From NCBI GenBank assembly GCA_964389835.1, contig CAYMEZ010000011.1, positions 13,032-77,031 of the forward strand: a DNA stretch of 64,000 bases, in the 5' to 3' direction. The stretch comes from VSOB01 sp964389835. GTDB taxonomy: Bacteria > Bacillota > Clostridia > Lachnospirales > Lachnospiraceae. The notes beneath the pieces are model-generated. The model made no database searches, had not been told where the DNA came from, and was given only the letters and a program-made list of their open reading frames with translations. Positions 7,301-14,565 of this stretch are shown here, one piece after another. Every line of letters starts with the position of its first letter. Position 1 is the stretch's first letter. The position numbers and the translations under genes are program-made.

Positions 7301-8256
7301 TTTTTGATAGTGGTGCCAATATTCGCAAGGATATTTTTAAAGCGGCTTGTTTCCGTTGTTGCACCAAGCAAAGAATTTTTATAGTTCTGCATCTGAGAAG
7401 TTGCCGCCGCCAACTCCTGGGCGGCTCTTTCGTAGGCAGTAGCGTCAAATGCCTTTGCACCGCTTTCCATTTGTTTCATGGTATATTTTGCCTGATTTAT
7501 GCCGTCTATAAGGTTCTGTATATCTGCGTTAAAGTTTTCAGTGCCACTATTTGAAAATGATGCTTTCAGTGTTAAAAATGCGCCTTTTATCTGTTCTAAT
7601 ATGTTCCCGGTCTTTGCTGTCTCTCCGTTGACTTTCTGAACCTCTCCGCCTATGCCCTGCAGTGTGCTTTCTGTCTGTTTGAGGGAATCCGGCAAACTTG
7701 CAAAAGTCTCTTGTAATTGCTGTGATGCACTTGTAAGAGTGTCAGTATTTCCAACAACAGACACCGGAATCATGCTTTCGTCTGTTGTTCCGTAATTTTT
7801 TAGATTTTCCTGCCAATTAGGTTTTTCCCAAAAATTCAGAGGTTTAACGCTTTCCATGCTTTCCATTTTTCCATAAAGCGAGTCAAGCGTTGCACACGTC
7901 TCAGCAATATCATATTGCAAATTTCTATACTGTTTTGAGTTTTTATCAATACCCGAAACAGTAGTTAATTTATTTTCTTTTTTCAATAACGAATCAAGCC
8001 GCCCCTCAGCCTGAGAAATCTGCTTTCTCAATTCCTCGGCAGAGCCGCCAATTTTTATATTTGAAAATGCCCCTCTCAATCGCTCCTCAAATTTTGCGAA
8101 ATCGTCAAGGCTCTTTTTTAATTGTTTTGTGTCCATGCCACTAAGGGCTTTTTTCATTCTTTCGAGATTTTCAATAGTCTTATCAAGCCCTTTATCTGCC
8201 TTGTCGGTAGTGGCTTCAATCTCTAATATAATTCCATCAACTTTATTATCTGCCAT
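4312..8256 (-). CDS. phage tail tape-measure protein, 1314 aa
   Basis: Tape-measure proteins set the tail length of siphophages and are ejected during DNA entry. The first 350 residues are coiled-coil. They are followed by a hydrophobic part with the pattern FMVLRRAITALLDSMKEGFDNLARYS, which is typical of Firmicutes tape-measure proteins, and an acidic Ser/Gly linker near residue 510. Roughly 530-830 hold tandem repeats of about 40 residues built on INW-K-xxG units. From about 950 to 1160 there are five copies of a 45-residue unit containing TFSTYA and TTVR..WASDIK. Two SPSK-E/VF-MG motifs frame the second repeat block. The ATG at 8256 has AAAGGCGG upstream. The gene is intact, but no other structural gene flanks it: regulators lie upstream and a toxin-antitoxin locus downstream. 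Confidence 0.85.
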   Translation of the reverse strand: MADNKVDGIILEIEATTDKADKGLDKTIENLERMKKALSGMDTKQLKKSLDDFAKFEERLRGAFSNIKIGGSAEELRKQISQAEGRLDSLLKKENKLTTVSGIDKNSKQYRNLQYDIAETCATLDSLYGKMESMESVKPLNFWEKPNWQENLKNYGTTDESMIPVSVVGNTDTLTSASQQLQETFASLPDSLKQTESTLQGIGGEVQKVNGETAKTGNILEQIKGAFLTLKASFSNSGTENFNADIQNLIDGINQAKYTMKQMESGAKAFDATAYERAAQELAAATSQMQNYKNSLLGATTETSRFKNILANIGTTIKNVFAKIGSIGSGIISACKNAIGSLRGLKNYIPKLGATFSGLGKKIKSVTRLFTFMVLRRAITALLDSMKEGFDNLARYSDKTGSEFNKNISLMQSSLKTLGNSLVAAFEPLINVVTPILTAFIEKLISATNIIGQFFAALTGKSTYTKAKKVVGDYAAGLDKATNSAKKLASATSGIDELNILSQNDSGAESDSAGGADVFDTLPVESKFSDLAQKIKEAWENADFTEIGELLAEKINKALEGINWTKIKDTAQKIAQSIGTFINGFVGGLDWKLLGATIGEGINTGIVFASTFLTTVEWGKIGSSIAEGLNSTISTIDWKGLGNVVLNGVNAIIDFIYQAANTFDFSAFGNSLGVALSTAINGINWGKGGQSVGKTIMGLFEALNGFIKSTDWKSLGGGIIKAIGGFFKEINWGTIANTLSSACVGLLDTLTGAFQAVDWTGLPGYIVESIGDFFKSFDWSGVSSSLGELLGSAVKGAVDLVGSIWDMLKDAWGNLSEYFNTYIEEAGGDIIAGLWNGIADALTDAGTWIKDNIFTPFIDGFKEAFGIASPSKEMKTMGGFIVDGLTEGIRNKFSECMATVQEWAADVKEWFFGSGDLKDKFVEFGSSITTGFKNKVSTTYTNARDTVTAWATKVKEWFNNSSFGGVNGTTFATYANDVVTSFKDKVGSIYTTVRGNVTAWASDIKNHFAGAGNGAINATTFSTYANNIVSGFREKIGSTYTTVRTYINTWASDIKDKFSGHGNINATTFSTYASDAVNGFRNKILSFYTTSRAALTTWASDIKTTFKNSGASSSAFYNIASEVVNGFKNGIGALYDTCKDTIKSWGSDIISWFKGVLGINSPSKVFREMGVWSVKGFNNGFSDFGKTTKGIVDDWAHSFSDTSINMGASLFIDNSALKNMQINYGADFSNDVITRTVQKEIYASGSFRTTLESNSLGMALESALTNVLSDVLQDISSDVRRQADKKEQTIVQIAGRTITDAVTTQQRANGYAFT

Positions 8257-8280
8257 AGCAGCCGCCTTTCTTCCGGCAAT

Positions 8281-8312
8281 AAAAAAGAACCGGATTTTTT
8301 AATTTCCGGCTC
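8281..8312 (-). terminator. intrinsic terminator just upstream of the tape-measure gene
   Basis: On the minus strand GAGCCGGA pairs with TCCGGTTC around a 10-base AT loop, followed by TTTTTTATT. It ends 25 bases before the tape-measure start. A third CCGG-containing block directly after the T-run could allow an alternative fold. Confidence 0.7.
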
Positions 8313-8336
8313 TCCGCGGCTCTATGAGTCATTATT

Positions 8337-8426
8337 TTATTTTTTCTTTCCGAAACTTCCGCAAATCATGGCAACACAAACAAAAACGGTTGCACATACC
8401 AACGCCACACATACAATAGTTGTCAT
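8337..8426 (-). CDS. 29-aa single-pass membrane peptide
   Basis: The frame starts at ATG 8426 with AAAGGAGAGG seven bases upstream and stops at 8337-8339. The product is one hydrophobic helix (IVCVALVCATVFVCVAMICG) with a basic GKKK end and four cysteines. It overlaps the end region of the 91-aa gene, so both are probably co-translated. Its size and plan are those of small phage membrane peptides (toxin-, holin- or regulator-like), but there is no family match I can name. It is directly followed by the terminator in front of the tape-measure gene. Confidence 0.55.
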   Translation of the reverse strand: MTTIVCVALVCATVFVCVAMICGSFGKKK

Positions 8427-8428
8427 GC

Positions 8429-8704
8429 TTAACCTCTCCTTTCTCCATAGCCGGATTGATAAATTTCTTTAACGGAATCTAAAAGCCATGTTTGGAAGTT
8501 CCCCGGCGTGTCATACTGAGTTTTTACCATTTCCAACAACTCCGGCAATCTCCAAGCCTTGCTTTCAGAATCGGCTTTTGCTATTGCAAAAATGTCCTCT
8601 AATAATCCGTTTATAAGTTTTGCATTTTCAATCTTTTCTTTTGTGGGAATTTCACGCCCATATATCTTTTTATAAATCTGCATGGTATTTTTCACTTTTG
8701 CCAT
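8429..8704 (-). CDS. hypothetical phage-element protein, 91 aa
   Basis: This is a 91-aa soluble, mainly helical protein beginning MAKVKNTMQIYKKIYGREIP. It has no motif that I can assign. The ATG at 8704 follows GGAGGTG at a good distance and lies two bases after the XRE gene stop, so the two genes form an operon. Because it is always read together with the repressor-like gene, it may act in control of the element; this is inference. Confidence 0.6.
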   Translation of the reverse strand: MAKVKNTMQIYKKIYGREIPTKEKIENAKLINGLLEDIFAIAKADSESKAWRLPELLEMVKTQYDTPGNFQTWLLDSVKEIYQSGYGERRG

Positions 8705-8706
8705 GG

Positions 8707-8904
8707 TTACACCTCCACCAATTCACTAGGCTTGCAGTTAAAACATTTTGCAATCTTTCCAATGGTTTCGATTTTGGGGTTGTTCTTACCTGTCAAAATT
8801 GCATTTATAGTTTTCGTTTGTACTCCGCACGCCTCGGCTAATTGTGTTTGGTTCATATTGTTTTTACACATCAAATCAACAATTATAGAAATATTCACTT
8901 TCAT
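8707..8904 (-). CDS. XRE-family HTH transcriptional regulator, 65 aa
   Basis: The 65-aa protein is a single Cro/C1-type helix-turn-helix domain: MNQTQLAEACGVQTKTINAI forms the two DNA-binding helices, followed by TGKNNPKIETIGKIAKCFN and SELVEV. This is the classical minimal phage or plasmid repressor and matches the YozG-like subgroup. The ATG at 8904 has GGAGGTG seven bases upstream. The leader upstream contains a 10-bp hairpin and an intrinsic terminator, which suggests conditional expression. It is the most upstream gene of the minus-strand module and the likely switch for it. Confidence 0.8.
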   Translation of the reverse strand: MKVNISIIVDLMCKNNMNQTQLAEACGVQTKTINAILTGKNNPKIETIGKIAKCFNCKPSELVEV

Positions 8905-8922
8905 GCCTCACACCTCCAAGGA

Positions 8923-8956
8923 AATAAAAAACACCGGCTGTATATAACAACCGGCT
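8923..8956 (-). terminator. intrinsic terminator in the XRE leader
   Basis: CCGGTTGT pairs with ACAGCCGG (one G-U pair on the minus strand) around TATAT and is followed by TGTTTTTTATTT. The structure ends about 20 bases before the XRE start codon. Confidence 0.7.
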
Positions 8957-8974
8957 CATGGCTCTCTTATGTTT

Positions 8975-9012
8975 GAAAGCGACAAAACCCCTCTCTAAGT
9001 CCTGCCGCTTTC
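8975..9012 (-). promoter_or_regulatory. 10-bp leader hairpin upstream of the XRE terminator
   Basis: On the minus strand GAAAGCGGCA (9003-9012) pairs with TGTCGCTTTC (8975-8984), with one G-U pair. The hairpin precedes the terminator at 8923-8956 and together they look like a structured, possibly regulated 5' leader. A small palindrome (ACATCA-A-TGATGT) lies at about 9023-9035. Confidence 0.4.
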
Positions 9013-9595
9013 CCATTTGCAACACATCAATGATGTCCTTTGTGACAATTATATTTTAATACAAATAATCGGATTTTGAAACACTATGTTGCTATAATGA
9101 ACATTTTATTGCTGAGCCGAATATTTCCCCTTTTTGTTTTTGGGGAAAATTTGAAAAGTAGGCTTTTTTGTTTTTTGGAAAACTTAGAGGGGTCAGTTGT
9201 GGGGGAATCCGCCGCACCCACACCCCCGCCCCAGGGTACACCACCACAAACCGCGCCGCCGGATGTAGGACAACACAACACCGCCCTCACTTCCTGCCCG
9301 TCCGTATTTCGGACAGCCTTAATATATAACCAATACGGAACATTTAAAGCAGCTTTGCACTTTCTCCCAACCTCAGAAAACAACAATAATTTATTGCTCC
9401 ATACTCACAAATACACTGCTTGTCAATCTTGCCACATTCTCCGGGGTTCTCACTTCTCAAATTAGGGTAGTAGTTTTATATCTATGCTGTGTATATTGGT
9501 ATGTGTTCATTGATACACTTAGTATATATATTTGTGTATATCATTTCAGTTTTAAAAAAATCTTGCGTAAATATTGCGTAGTAGGCTGATTTTCC
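9013..9595. other. gene-free border between phage element and core genome
   Basis: About 580 bases without a convincing gene. Positions 9180-9310 are sharply GC-rich (runs of CCGCC, CCCCC, GCGCCGCCGG) within AT-rich flanks, and end in a GTCCG-TATTT-CGGAC hairpin. The rest is AT-rich with TATATA tracts around 9480-9545. Near 9560 TTGCGTA occurs twice 12 bases apart. The border of the element probably lies here, but the matching left end is outside the window, so no attachment site can be named. Confidence 0.4.
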
Positions 9596-9623
9596 TTGAA
9601 AAATAACGCCGTTTATGTATAAT
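9596..9623 (+). promoter_or_regulatory. promoter of ykpA
   Basis: TTGAAA at 9596-9601 and TATAAT at 9618-9623 with a 16-base spacer lie 52 bases upstream of the ykpA start codon. Confidence 0.6.
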
Positions 9624-9675
9624 AGAAATTGTGGCTTTAAAACAAGAAAAACATAGGAAACATGAGGTTTTATAT

Positions 9676-11313
9676 ATGATTAGTGCAAATAATGTAACGT
9701 ATAGAGTAGGCAAGAAAGCCCTATTCGAGGAAGTAAATATTAAATTTACAGAAGGCAACTGCTATGGTCTGATCGGTGCAAACGGCGCAGGCAAGTCCAC
9801 CTTCCTAAAGATCTTATCAGGGCAGCTGGAAACCACAAAGGGTGATGTTTCCATCACACCGGGTCAGCGTCTTTCCGTTCTGGAGCAGGATCATTTTAAA
9901 TATGACAGCTATCCTGTTATGGACGTTGTCATCATGGGCAATGCCCGTCTTTATGAGATCATGAAGGAAAAGGATGCGATCTACGCAAAAGAGGATTTTA
10001 CTGATGAAGACGGCATCCGTGCCAGTGAATTAGAAGCAGAATTTGCCGAAATGGACGGCTGGGAAGCAGAATCCAATGCTGCCATGCTCTTAAATGGTCT
10101 TGGAATCGATACCCAGTTCCACTATACCACCATGAAGGACTTAAACGGCAACGAAAAGGTCAAGGTGCTCCTTGCAAAGGCACTGTTCGGCAACCCGGAT
10201 ATCCTGCTTCTGGATGAGCCCACCAACCACCTTGACTTAGATGCCATCGCATGGCTGGAAGAATTTCTGATCAACTTTGATAATACAGTCATCGTTGTAT
10301 CTCATGACCGTTACTTCTTAAATAAAGTATGTACCCACACTGCGGACATTGATTACGGCAAGATCCAGCTCTATGCCGGAAACTATGATTTCTGGTTTGA
10401 ATCCAGCCAGCTTCTGATCAAGCAGATGAAGGAGGCCAATAAGAAAAAGGAAGAAAAGATTAAGGAGCTGCAGGAATTTATTTCCCGCTTCTCTGCAAAT
10501 GCTTCCAAATCCAAACAGGCTACCTCCCGTAAAAGAGCACTGGAAAAGATCGAACTGGACGAGATCAAGCCGTCCAGTCGTAAATATCCGTACATTGATT
10601 TCCGCCCGGAACGTGAGATCGGAAACGAAGTACTCCTTGTAGAGGGGATTTCCAAAACCATCAACGGCGAAAAGGTACTGGATAACGTTTCCTTTATTCT
10701 GGGACATGATGACAAGGTTGCCTTTGTGGGCAGCAATGAGCTTGCAAAAACCACTCTCTTCCAGATTCTCATGGGAGAGTTAGAACCCGATGAAGGCACT
10801 TACAAATGGGGTGTTACCACCTCTCAGGCATATTTCCCTAAGGACAGCACAGAAGAATTTGACAACGATTATACGATCGTTGACTGGCTGACCGGCTATT
10901 CTGCGATCAAAGATGTCACCTATGTGCGCGGCTTCCTTGGCCGTATGCTCTTTGCCGGAGAGGACGGTGTGAAAAAGGTTAAGGTGTTATCCGGTGGCGA
11001 AAAGGTTCGCTGCCTGCTTTCCAAGATGATGATCTCCGGTGCAAACTGTCTGATCTTAGATGAGCCCACCAACCACCTGGATATGGAATCCATTACCGCA
11101 TTAAACAACGGACTGATCAAGTTCCCGGGAGTTGCACTCTTCTCCTGCCATGACCATCAGTTTGTACAGACCACTGCAAACCGCATTATGGAAATCCTGC
11201 CAGACGGAAGTCTCATTGACAAGATCACAACCTATGACGAATATCTGGAAAGCGATGAAATGGCAAGAAAACGTACTGTTTACACTGCCAATAAGGAAGA
11301 TGACGAAAATTAA
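9676..11313 (+). CDS. ykpA: ABC-F family ATPase (YkpA/YbiT type), 545 aa
   Basis: ABC-F proteins are soluble tandem ATPases that bind the ribosome E site and affect translation. This one follows B. subtilis YkpA almost block by block. The first ATPase domain has Walker A GANGAGKST near residue 36 and DEPTNHLDLDAIAWL. A charged linker KKKEEKIKELQEFISRFSANASKSKQATSRKRAL follows (read as several helices). The second domain has LSGGEKVR and DEPTNHLDMESI. The second Walker A is degenerate (GSNELAKTT), as I recall it also is in YkpA. I chose ATG 9676, preceded by GAGG, not the in-frame GTG at 9631; this gives the usual length. A PHP gene follows 14 bases later. Confidence 0.9.
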   Translation: MISANNVTYRVGKKALFEEVNIKFTEGNCYGLIGANGAGKSTFLKILSGQLETTKGDVSITPGQRLSVLEQDHFKYDSYPVMDVVIMGNARLYEIMKEKDAIYAKEDFTDEDGIRASELEAEFAEMDGWEAESNAAMLLNGLGIDTQFHYTTMKDLNGNEKVKVLLAKALFGNPDILLLDEPTNHLDLDAIAWLEEFLINFDNTVIVVSHDRYFLNKVCTHTADIDYGKIQLYAGNYDFWFESSQLLIKQMKEANKKKEEKIKELQEFISRFSANASKSKQATSRKRALEKIELDEIKPSSRKYPYIDFRPEREIGNEVLLVEGISKTINGEKVLDNVSFILGHDDKVAFVGSNELAKTTLFQILMGELEPDEGTYKWGVTTSQAYFPKDSTEEFDNDYTIVDWLTGYSAIKDVTYVRGFLGRMLFAGEDGVKKVKVLSGGEKVRCLLSKMMISGANCLILDEPTNHLDMESITALNNGLIKFPGVALFSCHDHQFVQTTANRIMEILPDGSLIDKITTYDEYLESDEMARKRTVYTANKEDDEN

Positions 11314-11327
11314 AGGTAGATTTAATC

Positions 11328-12173
11328 ATGATAGATTTGCATGTTCATTCCAACAAATCGGACGGAACCTATACACCAACCGAATTAGTTCATTATGCCG
11401 TAGAGAAGGGTCTGACTGCCTTTGCGCTGACAGACCACGATACAACCGAAGGATTAACAGAAGCACTTCAGGCTGCCCAAGGGCAGCCTGTTACTGTCAT
11501 CCCCGGCATTGAATTCTCCACCGCATATGAAAATAAAGATATCCATATCCTTGGTCTTTTTATTGACTATCAGGCACCTGCTTTTCGCAGGGCACTGGAC
11601 GACTTTGTCTCTTCCAGAAAACAAAGAAACGAAAAAATGTGTCTACGTCTTCAGGCGTACGGGAATGTGGATATTACCTATGAAAAGCTGCTGTCTGTAT
11701 ATCCTGACGCTGTCATCACAAGAGCACATTACGCCCGTTATTTATTGGATCATGGCTATGTCAGAAGTATGCCGGAGGCCTTTGACCGTTTCATCGGGGA
11801 TCATGCTCCCTGCTATATTCCCAGAGAAAAGGTTACTCCGCTTCAGGCGGTGCAGCTGATCCTCTCTGCTGGCGGCATCCCCATTCTGGCGCATCCGCCG
11901 CTTTATCATATGAGTGATGCACGTTTAAACCGTCTTGTTTCTGAGCTTGCCGAAAACGGCTTAGGTGGAATCGAAGCCATCTATTCCACCTACACTGCCG
12001 GAGAAGAGACACACATGAGAAGTCTGGCAAGACAGTATCATCTGCTCATTACCGGAGGCTCTGATTTTCACGGCTCCAATAAGCCGGACATTGATCTTGG
12101 GACCGGAAAAGGCTCTCTGCAGATTCCCGACACCATTCTGGAGGATCTGCATACCTGTCTGAATAATAAATAA
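11328..12173 (+). CDS. PHP-domain phosphoesterase (YciV/RNase AM-like), 281 aa
   Basis: The N-terminus has the PHP signature HVHSNKSDGTYTP and TDHDTTEG, then GIEFST near residue 63. AHPP lies near 190 and GGSDFHG near 240, so all metal-ligating motifs of the PHP fold are present. Relatives are 5'-3' exoribonuclease/3',5'-nucleotide bisphosphate phosphatases, so a role in degrading short nucleotides is likely. The length is normal for the family. It is 14 bases behind ykpA and 27 bases before the HAD gene, so all three are probably transcribed together. Confidence 0.8.
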   Translation: MIDLHVHSNKSDGTYTPTELVHYAVEKGLTAFALTDHDTTEGLTEALQAAQGQPVTVIPGIEFSTAYENKDIHILGLFIDYQAPAFRRALDDFVSSRKQRNEKMCLRLQAYGNVDITYEKLLSVYPDAVITRAHYARYLLDHGYVRSMPEAFDRFIGDHAPCYIPREKVTPLQAVQLILSAGGIPILAHPPLYHMSDARLNRLVSELAENGLGGIEAIYSTYTAGEETHMRSLARQYHLLITGGSDFHGSNKPDIDLGTGKGSLQIPDTILEDLHTCLNNK

Positions 12174-12200
12174 CACTTGTTATATGGGGAAGGAAACCAC

Positions 12201-13022
12201 ATGGAAAGAAAAATGTTTTTTACCGATCTGGACGAAACACTCTTAACAAAAGAAAAAAGGATCTCCGCAGAAACGAAGGAAACCATCCGTGCTCTGACCG
12301 ATGCAGGGCACTATCTGGCACTCATATCCGGCAGACCCTTGGACAGCATTATCGAGGCAAGAGGTCTTTTGCCCATTTCCGATCATCATTTATACTATGT
12401 AGCCAACAACGGCGGTCAAATCGTAAGTGCAGAAACGAAGGAAACCATCTGTGAGCTGCGTCTTACCATGGAAGAAACCTCTTACTTACTGTCAGCATGC
12501 GAAACGGCTGGTATTCATTGTCATGCCTACACTGACAATGCCATCGTAGCAAAGGAACAGACTCCGGAGCTTACCTTTTATCAAAAGACCATCCATCTGC
12601 CTGCGATCTATTCTGATCCGGTTACTGCTGTACTGAAAAAACCGCCCTTCAAATGTCTTGCCATCAGCTCAGAAGGACGTTTTCGTCTGGAGGCACTGCG
12701 TGATCAGCTGATGCCCTGGGCCAAGGGACATGTAGCCTTGATCTGCTCCACTGACAATTTGCTGGAAATGTTTCCTGCTTCCTCAGGAAAAGGTCCGGCT
12801 CTGGTACGTCTGGCAAAATATTTACAGATTCCTCTTTCCCATACCATGTCTGCCGGTGATCAGGACAATGATATTTCCATGCTGCAGGCAGCAGGAGTAG
12901 GAGTTGCTATGTGCAATGGCTCCAAAGGCGCAAAAGCCGCCGCAGACATTGTCACAGAAAAAGACAACAACCACGACGGCTTAGTTCCCTATCTGAAGCA
13001 GTTTTTTAACCTTCCACAATAA
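12201..13022 (+). CDS. Cof-type HAD-IIB phosphatase, 273 aa
   Basis: This is a HAD-superfamily hydrolase of the Cof/YbiV group acting on small sugar or nucleotide phosphates. Motif I is FFTDLDETLLT at residues 5-15 (nucleophile and acid Asp). Motif II is ISGR near 45, and the C-terminal SAGDQDNDISML supplies motif IV. The cap between residues 80 and 190 is type IIB. The ATG at 12201 follows GGGGAAGG. Its last 17 bases overlap the end of the convergent 86-aa gene, so there is no room for a terminator between them. Confidence 0.85.
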   Translation: MERKMFFTDLDETLLTKEKRISAETKETIRALTDAGHYLALISGRPLDSIIEARGLLPISDHHLYYVANNGGQIVSAETKETICELRLTMEETSYLLSACETAGIHCHAYTDNAIVAKEQTPELTFYQKTIHLPAIYSDPVTAVLKKPPFKCLAISSEGRFRLEALRDQLMPWAKGHVALICSTDNLLEMFPASSGKGPALVRLAKYLQIPLSHTMSAGDQDNDISMLQAAGVGVAMCNGSKGAKAAADIVTEKDNNHDGLVPYLKQFFNLPQ

Positions 13023-13266
13023 GGTATCTGCCATCCCCTACTGCAAATACCTCATCTGCTTCTAAAATGGCATTCTGATCAGCACCTTCAATATCGATGC
13101 CTTCTTCGTCAAAGAAGTCCCAGACCTCCTTGGGAGAGTTTACCACTACTGCCATGCACTCTTCCAGAAATTCCTCTGCCTCCTTTAAGGTCTCTGCCAC
13201 CTTTTCTGGAAACAGCTGTAGCTGATTTTCCAGAAAGCATTGTAAAACCACGTTATCAAACTGCAT
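13006..13266 (-). CDS. hypothetical acidic protein, 86 aa
   Basis: The start is ATG 13266 with AAGGAGAAGG upstream; a longer open frame to 13407 would overlap the HAD gene and lacks a site. The 86-aa product is strongly acidic, with an N-terminal helix rich in Glu/Leu and a C-terminus ending AVGDGRYLIVEG. I do not recognise a family. It is the last gene of the pheA-ppk-maf series and its 3' end overlaps the convergent HAD gene by 17 bases. Confidence 0.65.
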   Translation of the reverse strand: MQFDNVVLQCFLENQLQLFPEKVAETLKEAEEFLEECMAVVVNSPKEVWDFFDEEGIDIEGADQNAILEADEVFAVGDGRYLIVEG

Positions 13267-13297
13267 AAGCCTTCTCCTTTCTTTTCTTCCCTCACTT

Positions 13298-13945
13298 TTA
13301 TAAATATGTCGGCAGCTCCAGCGGATGGGAAATGATCGCATCTGCATGGTTTTCTTCCAGCTCTGCCCGGTCACGAAAGCCCCAGAGTACCCCCACTGTA
13401 AAGGCACCCGCTCTTTTTCCTGTCTGCATATCCGTATTGGTATCTCCTACATACAGCATTTCTTTTACCGGCACACCCAGCGTTTCAGAAAGCAGAAATA
13501 TTCCTTCCGGACTGGGCTTTTTTTGTATTTGGGATATCTGTCCCTGCACAGCATCAAACATCTCTTCTCCAAACAGATCGACAATGACCTTGCAGGTATT
13601 TTTATGAGGCTTATTAGAAAGCACTGCGATCTTGATACCACGCGCTTTCAACTCTGCCAAAAGCTCTAAAATCCCATCATAGGGCTTCACCTCATACATA
13701 CAGTCAACCGCAAAGAGCTTTGTATATTCTGCCATGACCTCTTCAAACAGATCCATTCTCTCCTCCGGCTGATTCTGCAGGGCGCGCCGGATCAGCTCCC
13801 CAGCACCGTCTCCTACAAAATATTTGTACCGATCTGTTTCAAAGGGCATAAGACCAAATTTTTCCAGCGCCCTGTTTGCACAATAGGCAATGGAAAGAAT
13901 GGAATCCGACAGCGTTCCATCCAAATCAAAAATAACTGCTTTCAT
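13298..13945 (-). CDS. HAD-IA hydrolase, phosphoglycolate phosphatase-like, 215 aa
   Basis: The protein has the HAD motifs VIFDLDGTLSDS at the N-terminus, VLSNKPH in the middle, KPSPEG and YVGDTNTDM. The cap is small and helical (type IA). The length and pattern fit the Gph/PpaX group, which dephosphorylates phosphoglycolate or pyrophosphate; the substrate cannot be read from the sequence. It sits 12 bases behind maf and 31 bases before the small acidic gene, and probably serves housekeeping removal of damaged or waste metabolites together with Maf. Confidence 0.85.
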   Translation of the reverse strand: MKAVIFDLDGTLSDSILSIAYCANRALEKFGLMPFETDRYKYFVGDGAGELIRRALQNQPEERMDLFEEVMAEYTKLFAVDCMYEVKPYDGILELLAELKARGIKIAVLSNKPHKNTCKVIVDLFGEEMFDAVQGQISQIQKKPSPEGIFLLSETLGVPVKEMLYVGDTNTDMQTGKRAGAFTVGVLWGFRDRAELEENHADAIISHPLELPTYL

Positions 13946-13957
13946 CTTTCGCTCTCC

Positions 13958-14533
13958 TTACTGGTATTTTTTCAAAAGCTGATACAGACCTGCTATCGGA
14001 AGTCCTAATACGGTATTATATTCTCCCTTGATCTCATCCACAAACACGGCAAAGCTGCCCTGTATTCCATATGCACCTGCTTTGTCCATGCTTTCTCCCT
14101 GATGAATATAGCCCCAAATTTCCTCATCTGACATGGCATGAACAGTCACTTCTGCTTTTTTATGAAAAATATCTTTTGTTATTTTATCCTTTTCCTTCAC
14201 GATCACGGCAACACCGGTATAAACCTCATGCATCCTGCCCTGAAGCTTTCCCAGCATTTCAAAGGCCGCTGCTTCATCCGCCGGTTTTCCCATTATCTCA
14301 CCGTCACAGACTACAATGGTATCCGAACCAATGACCACTGCCTCCTGCTCCAGCATCTGCGCCACATCCTCAGCCTTCTGCGCTGCCAGCTCTTCCACGA
14401 TCTCCCCCGGTATCTGCTTTGTGATCAATTCCTCTTTTTTACTGGGAAGTATGGTAAATTCAAGTCCCATCAGCTCCAAAAGCTCTTTTCTTCTTGGAGA
14501 AGCTGAGGCAAGGACTATTTGTTTATTCTGCAT
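13958..14533 (-). CDS. maf: Maf-type nucleotide pyrophosphatase, 191 aa
   Basis: Maf proteins hydrolyse nucleoside triphosphates, including modified ones, to monophosphate and pyrophosphate. The signature LASASPRRKELLELMG lies at residues 8-23. The conserved IGSDTIVVCDGEIMGKP is near 67-85. KAGAYGIQGSFAVFVDEIKGEYNTVLGLP in the C-terminal half completes the family pattern (given as adjoining motifs). The length is usual. The gene lies 33 bases after ppk1 in the same direction. Confidence 0.9.
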   Translation of the reverse strand: MQNKQIVLASASPRRKELLELMGLEFTILPSKKEELITKQIPGEIVEELAAQKAEDVAQMLEQEAVVIGSDTIVVCDGEIMGKPADEAAAFEMLGKLQGRMHEVYTGVAVIVKEKDKITKDIFHKKAEVTVHAMSDEEIWGYIHQGESMDKAGAYGIQGSFAVFVDEIKGEYNTVLGLPIAGLYQLLKKYQ

Positions 14534-14565
14534 TTAACTTTTCTCCTGTCTTTTCCTGTTCTTCC

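Noticed and set aside
9084..9386. Minus-strand open frame of 100 codons across the GC-rich island
   Set aside because: Composition (VCGGVPWGGGVGAA) follows from the GC runs; no start signal and no recognisable domain.
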